DNA of 7,844 bases, taken from assembly GCA_002439805.1 (NCBI GenBank), contig DJPQ01000007.1, positions 1 to 7,844 of the forward strand. The letters are read 5' to 3'. The notes under the pieces were generated by a model, which worked only from the letters and a program-made list of their open reading frames with translations, was not told the DNA's origin and did not search any database. This DNA comes from Bacteroidales bacterium UBA6408. Lineage in GTDB: Bacteria > Bacteroidota > Bacteroidia > Bacteroidales > UBA932. Of this stretch, positions 1 through 7,042 are shown one piece after another (position 1 is the first letter of the stretch; each line of letters begins with the position of its first letter). The position numbers were made by a program, and so were the translations under genes.

Positions 1-126
1 CCATGGGGCAGCAAGCCGGGCGATCCGATGCCGGAAGTATGGTTCCACGACATCTTCACCGAGGACGGCACCCCGTACAGCCAGTCCGAAGTCGACTTCA
101 TCAAGTCTCTGACACTCAGTAAATAA
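1..126 (+). CDS. C-terminal end of a secreted enzyme, possibly a glycoside hydrolase (5' partial)
   Basis: Frame 1 is open from the window edge to a TAA at 124-126 and gives 41 residues beginning PWGSKPGDPMPEVW and ending SLTLSK. The tail contains MPEVWFHDIF, then EDGTPYSQSEVDFIKSL. From memory, this combination (an EVWFHDIF strand, then D-G-T-P-Y and a short acidic helix) resembles the C-terminal tail of Bacteroidota glycoside hydrolases annotated as cellulase- or xylanase-like, but no catalytic residue is in the window, so the family is a guess. Codon use is GC-rich and regular, which supports real coding sequence. The gene converges on the hybrid regulator; both finish inside one palindrome. 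A carbohydrate-active enzyme beside a hybrid two-component regulator would fit a polysaccharide-utilisation setting. Confidence 0.6.
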   Translation, partial: PWGSKPGDPMPEVWFHDIFTEDGTPYSQSEVDFIKSLTLSK

Positions 127-160
127 AGAAATAGGTTGCCGGCCGGCAACCTATTTCTTT
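125..160. terminator. Bidirectional intrinsic terminator, perfect 36-bp palindrome
   Basis: The two 18-bp arms (125-142 and 143-160) are exact reverse complements with no spacer. The centre is CCGGCCGG, so in RNA about 16 pairs would form around a GGCC loop. Each arm starts A-rich and ends T-rich: rightward transcripts end in TTTCTTTTT, and leftward transcripts in TTTCTTTATTT. The hairpin therefore works as a rho-independent terminator in both directions. It contains the last two bases of the left gene's TAA (124-126) and the last codons and TAG (151-153) of the regulator gene, so it is shared by two convergent genes. Confidence 0.9.
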
Positions 161-3100
161 TTCATATATTCTATCGGCGTAGTTCCAAAGTAATTCAAGA
201 AGCACTTCGCAAAGTAGGACGTGCTGTTGAATCCGCAGGAATAGCAGACGTCGCTGACCCGGTCTGCTCCCTCGTCGAACATCTGGGATGCCATCAGCAG
301 GCGCTTGGTGCGGATGTAGTTGTTCGGGGACGTGTTGAGCAGGCGGTTGAACTTGCGCAGGAGGGAGGACTTGCTCATGTTCAGGGCATCCTTCAGGTTC
401 TCCACGTTGAATGCCGCGTCGGAGAAGTTCTGGAGAATGACCTCATCGACGCTGCGCAGAAATTCCCTGTCTGTCTTGCTGAGGGAGGCCGCTCCCTCGT
501 CCTCGGCACTCAGGCTGTTGCGCAGGGCCTTTCGCGTGAGGTTCATCTTGTCGAGGAGATTGGCGGCGCAGACCTTGAGATAGTAGATGTCGAACGGCTT
601 CTCAATGTAGAGGTTCGCCCCGTTCCGCATACATTCGATTTTCTTCGACAGGTCGTTCATCCCGCTGATTATTATAATCATCACGTGTGAAATGTCCACG
701 TCCGAGCGAACTTTCCGGCACAGTTCAATCCCGTCCATCTCCGGCATCGCTATGTCTGAAATCAGCAGGTCTATGTTGTGCTCGTGGAGGCACTTGAGCG
801 CGGCCGCACCGTTTTCGACGCTATAGACCCGATATTCCGGAGAAAGCTGCGAGACGATGTAATCCCTAAGTTCCGTGCTGTCCTCCGCGACGGCGATGCT
901 GAATCTCTGTGGAGACGGCTTCTCTTCCCATTCCTCTTCTTCGCAGCCGGTTTCCTCTCTGTCCTTCGGCTCATTCTCGCGGGTGTCCGACACTTGAGAG
1001 CCGTCTTCGGTTTCCGGCTTCTCGGCAGGGCATCCCGGCAGCTCAAGGATAAATTCTGTGAGTTCTCCGCCGTTGTCCAGTTCCAGCGTCCCTTCCTGCA
1101 TCTGTGCAAGCGAGCTGGCCAGCGAGAGGCCGAGTCCGATGCCATCAACTTTGTTTTTCTTCACCCCGTCAATGCGCGAGAACGGCTTGAAGATGCGCTC
1201 TTTCCACTCATCGCTGATGGTCTCGCCGTCGTTGCGCACAGAAAGCCTGACCGTTCCCATGTCACTGATGTCATTGTCTGGCGTCACATCGCCGGAAGCC
1301 CCCTCAGCATGCGCGTCAGGTGAACATCCCAGTCTCACTTCAATCCGCGAAGAACAGTATTTCAACGCATTGGTCAGCAGATTGTTGATGATTTTGGTAA
1401 GGCTCGAATCGTCGGCATAGACCCACACCGGTTCCGACGGAATCTCCGACGACAGTTCAATCTTCCTCTCCGCCGCCGTCTCGCTGTAGTTGAACAGCAG
1501 TCCGCGAACCTTTTCCGCGAGGTCAATCCTCCGCTTTTCGAGGATATATCCCTTTCTCTCGACCCTGATATATTCCAGAAGCTCGTTCGAGAGCGATGTC
1601 AGGTAGGATGTCGTGCTGTCGATGATGCGAATGTCCGACAGCATCTCACCATCGTCAGGATGGGAGCGGCGGATGTTGTTCAGCGGCGACTTGATTAGGG
1701 TCAGCGGGGTCTTGATTTCGTGAACTACATTCGAGAGGAACATCATCTTCTCGTCAAGCAGTTCCTTGGCCTGTTCCTGCCGCCGGGTCTCCTGCCGTTC
1801 TTCCTCGCGTTTCAGAATCCTCCTGCGTACATAGAGCCCCACTGCTGAGACGCAGGCTGAGCCGCTCAGGACATAAAGCAGGACAGCCCACCAGGATGCA
1901 TAGGCAGGAGTGGCGATGTGCAGCGCGACGCTCTTCTGCACAGGGCTGCCCAGCGCGGGGTTGACGGTGCGCAGTTCGAACATATAGTCTCCGGAAGGGA
2001 TGTTCGTGAACTCTATTCTTCCGTCTTCTACGACTCCTGCCCAGCTGTCGGTGAATCCGCGCAGGCGGTATTCCACATTGCTCCCGCTCTGGTGCGAGTT
2101 CAGTTGTGCGACATCGAAGCGGAAGCTGTTCTGCGATGCCTTGAGGCGTATTTCATCCGTAAGGTCAATGTTGCGGGAGAGCGGCGACCCGGGCTGCGTG
2201 GCGGACATCCTGTGGCCCCCGATGGAGAAATCGCTGAGCACAATCCGGGAATTCATCGTTTCGGCATACACGGCGTTGGCGTTGAAAATCGTGATGCCGT
2301 CTGCCGTGCCTACGAAAATGTCGTCATTCGGGAAAATGTAGCTGCTGAACTGGCTGTTCTCATCGTTCAGCAGGCCGTCTTTCCGGGTGAAACTGATGAC
2401 AGACTTGTCCGAGGGAGCGAATCTGAGTATGCCCCGGCTCGTGCCTATCCAGAGGTTGTCCCGGCTGTCCTGCACGACGGAAACGCAGAGGTCGTTGATG
2501 AAATCCTTGCCGAGAGTCCGGCTGTTGTAGGCCGTGAAACTGTTGCAGGAAGGGTCAAATCGTGCTATCCCGCTGCCGAACGTGCAGAACCACAAAGACT
2601 TGTCCCTGCTTTCGAACGAGGCTACAATCCTGTTCTCAGGTATGCTGCCCGGAACTTCGTCGGAGTGCGAAAATTTCAGTGTCCTTCCGTCTGCGGGGAA
2701 ATATCTCATCGCCCCGTTGGAATATGTGGACATCCAGACCTCGCCGTCAGAAGTCTCATTCACATTTTCCACGAACATATCTCCCACAGTCCCGATTTTG
2801 GAAAGCGCTCCGCTCTTTTCGTCAAATGTATAGACCCCGTTCTCCGTGGCCACGAATATAAGTCCGCACAGCCCGGCGTTGCAGATGTCCCTTACTCCCG
2901 CGATTCTGCGGCCTGTCCTGTCTGCCTTGAAATCCCTGACTGTGCCTGTTCCCGGGTTCAGAATCTGGAATCCCTCCTCGCTCAGAACCCACAGCCTGTC
3001 GTGGAACCATCGCACTCCCATAATCTTCTTGCGCAGGGCCGGGTTGCCGTAATGCCTGAAAGTTCCGTCCTTGATTGAGTAGGTGAACAGTCCGACTTTC

Positions 3101-3894
3101 TCCGTCGAAATCCACAGCTTTCCCTTCCCGTCGTTTGCGAAGCTGTTCACATAGCTCATCTTCATCCCGATGCCGTCGAGTTTTGTGTATTTCCGGAACT
3201 TGGAACTGAAAGTGCTCGTGAAGTTCAGCCCTGTCTCCGTCGCAATCCATATTTCGCCGGCGCTTCCGGTGCAGATGGCGTTCACCCTGTTGTCCGAGAG
3301 TGAGAATGGGTCGCTCTCATCCTCCTGAAGCCGCGTCACGCTGCCGTCCGAGGAGTCGTAAATCCAGATTCCGTGCGAGGTCCCGAGCCACATCCTGCCG
3401 TCCTCGTCTATGTGGATGGTTCTCGGCTTGGTGCCGGTGAGCCGATGCGCGAAGCCGAGTTCCTTCATCATGTAGTTCAGCCTTTCCCGATAGACCCGCT
3501 CCTTCGTCTCGAAGATTTCCGTGCCCTTGCGTATGAATCTGTCCGAGTTCCGGTCATATACCGCGTCCCCGTTGTCCGTGTGCACCCACATCTTTCCCTG
3601 ACGGTCAATGGCGAGGTCGAGAATCGCCGATGACGGAAGGTCGAGTTCTCCACGATAGTACGGGCGCACGTTCTGTCCGTCGTAGCGGTTGAGGCCGTTG
3701 GTCGTCCCTATCCACACGAATCCGATGCTGTCCCTGACGACGGATGTCGTGAAATTGTGTGAAAGGCGGCTGTTGTCCGTGTTCAGCCTCTTGAACTGTA
3801 TGCTTCTGGGCGGTGCGGCGACGGCCGCGATGCAGAGCACTGTCGTCAGCAGGATGACGAAAATGTGGCGCATGAAGAGGGACGTATGTTTCAT
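151..3894 (-). CDS. Hybrid two-component system sensor kinase/response regulator (HTCS)
   Basis: This 1247-residue protein has the full order of a Bacteroidetes HTCS. Residues 1-27 are a signal peptide or N-terminal anchor (hydrophobic IFVILLTTVLCIAAVAA). Residues about 35-545 hold at least 11 beta-propeller blades with W-[IL]-x-T-x-x-G motifs (WIGTTNGL near 61, MWLGTSHGI near 168, LWIGTSRGI near 481). A Y_Y_Y-type domain follows at about 585-660 and a membrane segment at about 667-690. The kinase has His725 in HEIKTPL, an N-box (NNLLTNALKY, 837-846), RNDG (887-890) and GIGLGL (918-923). The receiver has Glu1004/Asp1005, phospho-acceptor Asp1047, Ser1077 and Lys1099. An AraC-type double HTH occupies about 1150-1245. 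All key catalytic residues are present. Such proteins sense a ligand, often an oligosaccharide, in the periplasm and activate nearby transporter/enzyme genes. The ATPase domain has a polar insertion (about 857-880), and a very acidic linker (about 955-996) precedes the receiver. Met1 has an AAAGGA upstream; Met8 is a possible alternative start. The divergent lipoprotein/susC genes are its likely targets. Confidence 0.96.
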   Translation of the reverse strand: MKHTSLFMRHIFVILLTTVLCIAAVAAPPRSIQFKRLNTDNSRLSHNFTTSVVRDSIGFVWIGTTNGLNRYDGQNVRPYYRGELDLPSSAILDLAIDRQGKMWVHTDNGDAVYDRNSDRFIRKGTEIFETKERVYRERLNYMMKELGFAHRLTGTKPRTIHIDEDGRMWLGTSHGIWIYDSSDGSVTRLQEDESDPFSLSDNRVNAICTGSAGEIWIATETGLNFTSTFSSKFRKYTKLDGIGMKMSYVNSFANDGKGKLWISTEKVGLFTYSIKDGTFRHYGNPALRKKIMGVRWFHDRLWVLSEEGFQILNPGTGTVRDFKADRTGRRIAGVRDICNAGLCGLIFVATENGVYTFDEKSGALSKIGTVGDMFVENVNETSDGEVWMSTYSNGAMRYFPADGRTLKFSHSDEVPGSIPENRIVASFESRDKSLWFCTFGSGIARFDPSCNSFTAYNSRTLGKDFINDLCVSVVQDSRDNLWIGTSRGILRFAPSDKSVISFTRKDGLLNDENSQFSSYIFPNDDIFVGTADGITIFNANAVYAETMNSRIVLSDFSIGGHRMSATQPGSPLSRNIDLTDEIRLKASQNSFRFDVAQLNSHQSGSNVEYRLRGFTDSWAGVVEDGRIEFTNIPSGDYMFELRTVNPALGSPVQKSVALHIATPAYASWWAVLLYVLSGSACVSAVGLYVRRRILKREEERQETRRQEQAKELLDEKMMFLSNVVHEIKTPLTLIKSPLNNIRRSHPDDGEMLSDIRIIDSTTSYLTSLSNELLEYIRVERKGYILEKRRIDLAEKVRGLLFNYSETAAERKIELSSEIPSEPVWVYADDSSLTKIINNLLTNALKYCSSRIEVRLGCSPDAHAEGASGDVTPDNDISDMGTVRLSVRNDGETISDEWKERIFKPFSRIDGVKKNKVDGIGLGLSLASSLAQMQEGTLELDNGGELTEFILELPGCPAEKPETEDGSQVSDTRENEPKDREETGCEEEEWEEKPSPQRFSIAVAEDSTELRDYIVSQLSPEYRVYSVENGAAALKCLHEHNIDLLISDIAMPEMDGIELCRKVRSDVDISHVMIIIISGMNDLSKKIECMRNGANLYIEKPFDIYYLKVCAANLLDKMNLTRKALRNSLSAEDEGAASLSKTDREFLRSVDEVILQNFSDAAFNVENLKDALNMSKSSLLRKFNRLLNTSPNNYIRTKRLLMASQMFDEGADRVSDVCYSCGFNSTSYFAKCFLNYFGTTPIEYMKKK

Positions 3895-3906
3895 AAAATT
3901 GTCGAT

Positions 3907-3912
3907 TCCTTT
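3907..3912 (-). promoter_or_regulatory. Ribosome binding site of the HTCS gene
   Basis: On the - strand this reads AAAGGA, 12 bases before the ATG at 3894. The spacing is somewhat long, but it is the only purine-rich SD-like run in the leader and it favours Met1 over the internal Met8. Confidence 0.45.
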
Positions 3913-3956
3913 TTATATTATGGTCGTGTTTCAGTGCACAAAAGCGCGGCATGACG

Positions 3957-3964
3957 CAAATATA
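3957..3964 (-). promoter_or_regulatory. Bacteroidetes-type -7 promoter box for the HTCS gene
   Basis: On the - strand the bases read TATATTTG, an exact match to the Bacteroides -7 consensus TAnnTTTG. It lies about 62 bases before the HTCS start codon, leaving a leader of roughly 50-55 nt. No TTTG is seen at the -33 distance, so this is a half-supported promoter. Confidence 0.5.
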
Positions 3965-4007
3965 GCCATAAAATCACTCCATTTTCCGGCTTTTTTCGTC
4001 CTGGCGC

Positions 4008-4037
4008 GTTTGTTTTATTCTTTGGTGTGTTTGTTTT
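4008..4037 (+). repeat. 9-bp direct repeat with 21-bp spacing, candidate HTCS/AraC operator
   Basis: GTTTGTTTT occurs at 4008-4016 and again at 4029-4037, exactly 21 bp apart, with one further match at 4006/4027 (GnGTTTGTTTT). AraC-family activators bind direct-repeat half-sites on one face of the helix, and in E. coli AraC the I1 and I2 half-sites are 21 bp centre to centre. The HTCS encoded next door ends in an AraC-type domain, and the repeat sits just upstream of and abutting the weak promoter of the divergent unit. That it is the binding site is inference. Confidence 0.45.
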
Positions 4038-4067
4038 CGGCGGAGGGTGAATGTTTTTTCAATTTTG
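4036..4067 (+). promoter_or_regulatory. Candidate promoter of the small ORF-lipoprotein unit
   Basis: CAATTTTG (4060-4067) differs at one base from the -7 consensus TAnnTTTG. TTCG (4036-4039), one base from the -33 TTTG, lies 20 bases upstream. Imperfect boxes are expected for an activator-dependent promoter, and the direct repeat touches the -33 position. Transcription would begin near 4075, giving a leader of about 70 nt before the ATG at 4143. Confidence 0.3.
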
Positions 4068-4142
4068 CATCCGTGATTTTCCGCGATTTCGGTGGAATTT
4101 GACATTTTGACCGGACAGAAACAAACTAAAAATACTAATACA

Positions 4143-4301
4143 ATGAAAATGACCACATTAACCACACGGTACAGCTCCCCTGAGCTGACGCAGCATCTTT
4201 TCAGCGTAGAGGACGGTTTCGCCTCGTCAAAGACTGATGGCTACGGAGTCTCGACCGGAAAAATTGATTTCATCGAGAATGAAGACCATTTCACAATCTA
4301 A
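4143..4301 (+). CDS. Small hypothetical protein (52 aa) upstream of the lipoprotein
   Basis: ATGAAAATGACC at 4143 opens a 52-codon frame ending in TAA at 4299-4301. The protein begins MKMTTLTTRYSSPELTQHLF, then has SVEDGFASSKTDGYG, and ends ENEDHFTI. It has no signal peptide, membrane segment or cysteine, and is polar with an acidic C-terminal part. The start follows an A-rich SD-poor leader, as is common in Bacteroidota; Met3 is an alternative. The frame could be extended upstream to 4092, but then the start would sit in the presumed leader. The stop is 13 bp before the lipoprotein ATG, suggesting one transcript and possibly coupled translation. From memory, short Bacteroidales ORFs with a Y-x-x-P start and a V-E-x-G-F-A-x-S core recur near fimbrillin-type genes, but I cannot assign a function. 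Confidence 0.6.
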   Translation: MKMTTLTTRYSSPELTQHLFSVEDGFASSKTDGYGVSTGKIDFIENEDHFTI

Positions 4302-4314
4302 AACTATTGAAGCC

Positions 4315-7038
4315 ATGAAGACCAATTTTTTAAATATCATGTTGGGCGGGGCAATGCTCATGACCCTGGCATCCGTCCTTTCATGCTCAAAGGAGCAGCT
4401 CTCCGAACCGCAGCCCGAAGCCGGGAAATATACGATTACAGTTGCCGCGGGGCAGGCCGAAGCGTTGACAAGAACCACAATTGAAGGCAGCGATGCAGAA
4501 GGCTACGCGGCAAAGTGGGCGGTAGATGACAAGGCCGGGCTGTTCTTGTGCAAGACAGACGACAGCGCTTCGGACGAGAAGAATGTTCAGATGAGCATCT
4601 CGGCGATTGGCGGGGACGGCACAGCATATTTCACGGGCGAACTCGTATCGGAGCCGGCGGCCGGGACAGTTTATTTTTACTACCCGTATGGCTCTGCGGC
4701 GACGGACCTTGAGATGACGCGGACTCTTCCTGCTGTGCAGACTCCGACAAATGGGGCGTGTGACGGCAAATATGATTTTATGTATGGCTCGGCCGCCGCT
4801 GATGTCGTTGACGGAAAGCTGTCGGTCGGGACGATTTCGATGAAATATATAGTCGGATTCATGAACCTCAAGGTCGTTGGCTGCCCGGAGGAGATGGCTT
4901 CAGATGTTGTAAAGAGAGTATCCGTCGTGGCCTCTTCCGGCAAGGAGCTTACGGGCAGTTTCACATGGGATTTGAAGACAGGGGCTAAGACGGTCGCTTC
5001 ATCTTCGAATGTCGTTGCAGCGAATTTCAGCGAGGAGGTAAAGCTGTCTGAACTGGACGCATGGTTCTGCACGCTTCCGTTTGCCGATGAGTCGCTGACA
5101 TTCAGGATTGTCACGGACAAACATTTCTTTGAGAAAGTTGTTCCTGTCTCCGGCTTCAGCCTCAAGACGGGCGGATTGAAACGCTTCGATGCCACGATTG
5201 ACTCCGCGAAAGGCTGGACGGTCAGCGCATCCCCATACGCCGGCGGCGAAATCACGACACCGGAGGCGTTTCTTGCATTTTGTGAAACAGTCAATGCCGG
5301 AACAAGTTATATTAAAGACGGTTCTTCTGTGAAAGCAACGGGCGGTGACCCTCTGGTTTCTCTCCCGACCGGAACATCTTTCTCACATACAGGCATTGAC
5401 AAATGGCTGCTTGACGACGGCAACGGTGGGAAGGAAGTCAGACTCGGCGGCTCGTTCGAGCTAAATGATGAACTTCTTGCCCAGTATGGCATCGCAAGCG
5501 TATGGGCTTGGGCAGGAACATTCAACGGTAATGGAAAGACGATAACCTTCAACGGAAATTCATGTCGCCGTCCGATTTTCGCGAATGTATTCGGAGGCAC
5601 GGTGAAGAACCTGACTGTCGCCGGAACGATGGGAACTATTCTTGACTCTCCTGGTTATCAGGGAGCCTGCCCTCTTGTAGGTGTGCTTCACGGCGGATTG
5701 ATTCAGAACTGTACGAATGATGTTGCAATCAAGATAAACACCCATTTCGGAAACATCGGACTTGCGGGAATCTGCCGCACTATGCAGAACGGCACGATTG
5801 AGAACTGTACTAACAATGGCGAGATTGCCTTTAATGCGACTTTGACGGCTTCGACAAATATCTATGCTGGAGGAATTGTGGCTCTTGTCGGCAAAAACTA
5901 TGGTACTGGCAGTTTCGGCAGTGCAAGTTCTGACGCGTCAGAACCGTTCGCGGGCGCAGTGACAATTAGCGGCTGTACGAACAGCAAGCCTGTCTCTTTG
6001 ACGAACACAGCTACAAATGCCGGTAACCGTATGCAGTATTGTGCTGTCGGCGGAATCGTTGGCTGGATTTGGGGCGGCGTGCCGGAAAATGACAGGTATG
6101 TCACGATCAGAAATTGTGAAAATTCGGGGTCACTGACAGTCGATGAAAAGTCGTTTACCTCACGGACAACCGGAATCGCCGGTGTCGGTGGCATTCTCGG
6201 TTGGGCCGCTCCGGTTGCGACTCAGGGGCGAATCCTCGGGCCAGTCTATGGCAGTGGAGATGATGAGAGCAAATGTGTCGAGGGATTCTATCTCAAGATA
6301 ATAGACAGCCATAATTATGCAGCAGCAACTATTTCTGCGTCGAGAAAGTGTGGTGGCGGCGGCTCTTCAGAGGTCGGTTCGGCTGCTTACACGCACAAAG
6401 TAGGCTGTGGGGGAATTGCCGGGATTCTTTTCGGACAGTACAAAGGCTCTATGGCGGAAATCTCCGTTTGTACCAGCGATGGAACTGTCATAGGTTATGT
6501 AGATGATACAGATAAGGACAACTTGGGACAGGGCAGCCGTTATAATGTTTCCGGAGGAATTGTTGGATATGGCGGAAGTGTTAACGTGTCCGATTGCAGC
6601 GTGAGCGGCAATGTTGGCAAAGGTGGTTATAATTTTTCTGCAGCGGGAATTATTGGCTGTGCCTACCAGAAGTTTGTCATATCAGGAACTAAAGTCAAGG
6701 GCTTGACTGTATATCGTGGAAACAATCAGCCGATAGTCATATATGCATCATTGATTGCAAATTATGCAAGTTCTATGAAGCGTACCGGTTATTCTGTTTA
6801 CTCTGGGACAAATGTCGTTGATTCTCAAATAAGTGGGACTGTCGGGGGATCTAAGAAAGAGAAAACAACTGTAAACGACTACCCGTCATTGCTGGAAGAC
6901 AGCGGGATAATAGGTGAAGTTGATTATAAGCCTTATTGTGTTCTGTCCAATCAGGACATTGCAAGTGGCAATGCTGATAAAGGACCAATCAAGCTCGGCT
7001 ACATCACCATCTCCGGGACAACCCACTATACAGAATAA
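4315..7038 (+). CDS. Surface lipoprotein: fimbrillin-like N-terminal domain plus GLUG-like beta-helix domain
   Basis: The 907-residue product starts MKTNFLNIMLGGAMLMTLAS and has a lipobox VLSC with Cys24, so it should be a signal-peptidase II lipoprotein. Residues about 38-299 look fimbrillin-like (Mfa/FimA type): an ALTRTT strand near 50-55, YFYYPYG (120-126), a D-F-M-Y-G segment (154-158) and alternating beta strands. From about residue 300 on, the chain becomes Gly/Asn/Cys-rich with repeated I-x-N-C-T-N and GGI-x-G units typical of a right-handed beta-helix. The frame extends upstream to an ATG at 4237, but that start would overlap the small ORF and put 26 polar residues before the signal peptide, so 4315 is chosen. 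It is probably exported to the cell surface as an adhesin or ligand-binding protein working with the SusC transporter next to it; this role is inference. GC content falls in the distal third. The gene ends just before a strong hairpin. Confidence 0.85.
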   Translation: MKTNFLNIMLGGAMLMTLASVLSCSKEQLSEPQPEAGKYTITVAAGQAEALTRTTIEGSDAEGYAAKWAVDDKAGLFLCKTDDSASDEKNVQMSISAIGGDGTAYFTGELVSEPAAGTVYFYYPYGSAATDLEMTRTLPAVQTPTNGACDGKYDFMYGSAAADVVDGKLSVGTISMKYIVGFMNLKVVGCPEEMASDVVKRVSVVASSGKELTGSFTWDLKTGAKTVASSSNVVAANFSEEVKLSELDAWFCTLPFADESLTFRIVTDKHFFEKVVPVSGFSLKTGGLKRFDATIDSAKGWTVSASPYAGGEITTPEAFLAFCETVNAGTSYIKDGSSVKATGGDPLVSLPTGTSFSHTGIDKWLLDDGNGGKEVRLGGSFELNDELLAQYGIASVWAWAGTFNGNGKTITFNGNSCRRPIFANVFGGTVKNLTVAGTMGTILDSPGYQGACPLVGVLHGGLIQNCTNDVAIKINTHFGNIGLAGICRTMQNGTIENCTNNGEIAFNATLTASTNIYAGGIVALVGKNYGTGSFGSASSDASEPFAGAVTISGCTNSKPVSLTNTATNAGNRMQYCAVGGIVGWIWGGVPENDRYVTIRNCENSGSLTVDEKSFTSRTTGIAGVGGILGWAAPVATQGRILGPVYGSGDDESKCVEGFYLKIIDSHNYAAATISASRKCGGGGSSEVGSAAYTHKVGCGGIAGILFGQYKGSMAEISVCTSDGTVIGYVDDTDKDNLGQGSRYNVSGGIVGYGGSVNVSDCSVSGNVGKGGYNFSAAGIIGCAYQKFVISGTKVKGLTVYRGNNQPIVIYASLIANYASSMKRTGYSVYSGTNVVDSQISGTVGGSKKEKTTVNDYPSLLEDSGIIGEVDYKPYCVLSNQDIASGNADKGPIKLGYITISGTTHYTE
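5518..6666 (+). repeat. Protein-level GLUG-like repeats in the lipoprotein
   Basis: About seven degenerate units are encoded here, each with a Cys-centred strand and, in most, a following GGI-x-G turn. The Cys strands (lipoprotein residues) include IQNCTN (463-468), IENCTNNGEI (495-504), ISGCTNSKPV (551-560), IRNCENSGSL (598-607), ISVCTSDGTV (716-725) and VSDCSVSGNV (758-767); IIDSHNY (662-668) is a unit that lost its Cys. The turns include AGGIVALVG, VGGIVGWIWG, VGGILGWAAP, CGGIAGILFG and SGGIVGYGG. This matches the GLUG motif style found in bacterial surface proteins. The repeats are too diverged at the DNA level for slippage. Confidence 0.6.
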
Positions 7039-7042
7039 TGTT

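Larger units (their letters stand above)
3895..4142. promoter_or_regulatory. Divergent intergenic control region
   Basis: These 248 bp separate the - strand regulator from the + strand small ORF/lipoprotein unit. They are T-rich on the + strand and much poorer in GC than the flanking genes. They hold the HTCS ribosome site and -7 box on the left, a 21-bp-spaced direct repeat in the middle, a weak promoter candidate facing right, a tandem TTTGAC (4098-4103 and 4106-4111), and an A-rich, SD-poor leader just before the ATG at 4143. No convincing gene lies inside. Confidence 0.7.

Noticed and set aside
1918..3078. 386-codon open frame on the + strand, antisense to the HTCS
   Set aside because: It lies wholly inside the HTCS gene, whose domains are all recognisable. 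The translation is low-complexity (Arg/Val/Ala/Glu-rich) without motifs, as expected of a shadow frame in GC-rich coding DNA.
4098..4111. Tandem TTTGAC hexamers spaced 8 bp as an operator or promoter
   Set aside because: Too short and too close together for a typical HTH dimer site, and neither copy is preceded by the TA needed for a -7 box; listed only as part of the intergenic region.
3974..4165. 63-codon - strand frame with a hydrophobic start (VNVVIFIVLVFLVCFC) in the intergenic region
   Set aside because: It needs a GTG start inside the small ORF on the other strand, has no ribosome site, and its hydrophobic part is just the antisense of an A-rich leader. It also crosses the promoter/operator region.
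4237..4314. Upstream extension of the lipoprotein from an ATG at 4237
   Set aside because: It overlaps the small ORF in another frame and would place 26 polar residues ahead of a standard lipoprotein signal peptide; the ATG at 4315 gives a normal signal with Cys at residue 24.
4680..5294. 204-codon - strand frame within the lipoprotein gene
   Set aside because: It is a shadow of the lipoprotein frame, with no recognisable domain, start context or own promoter.
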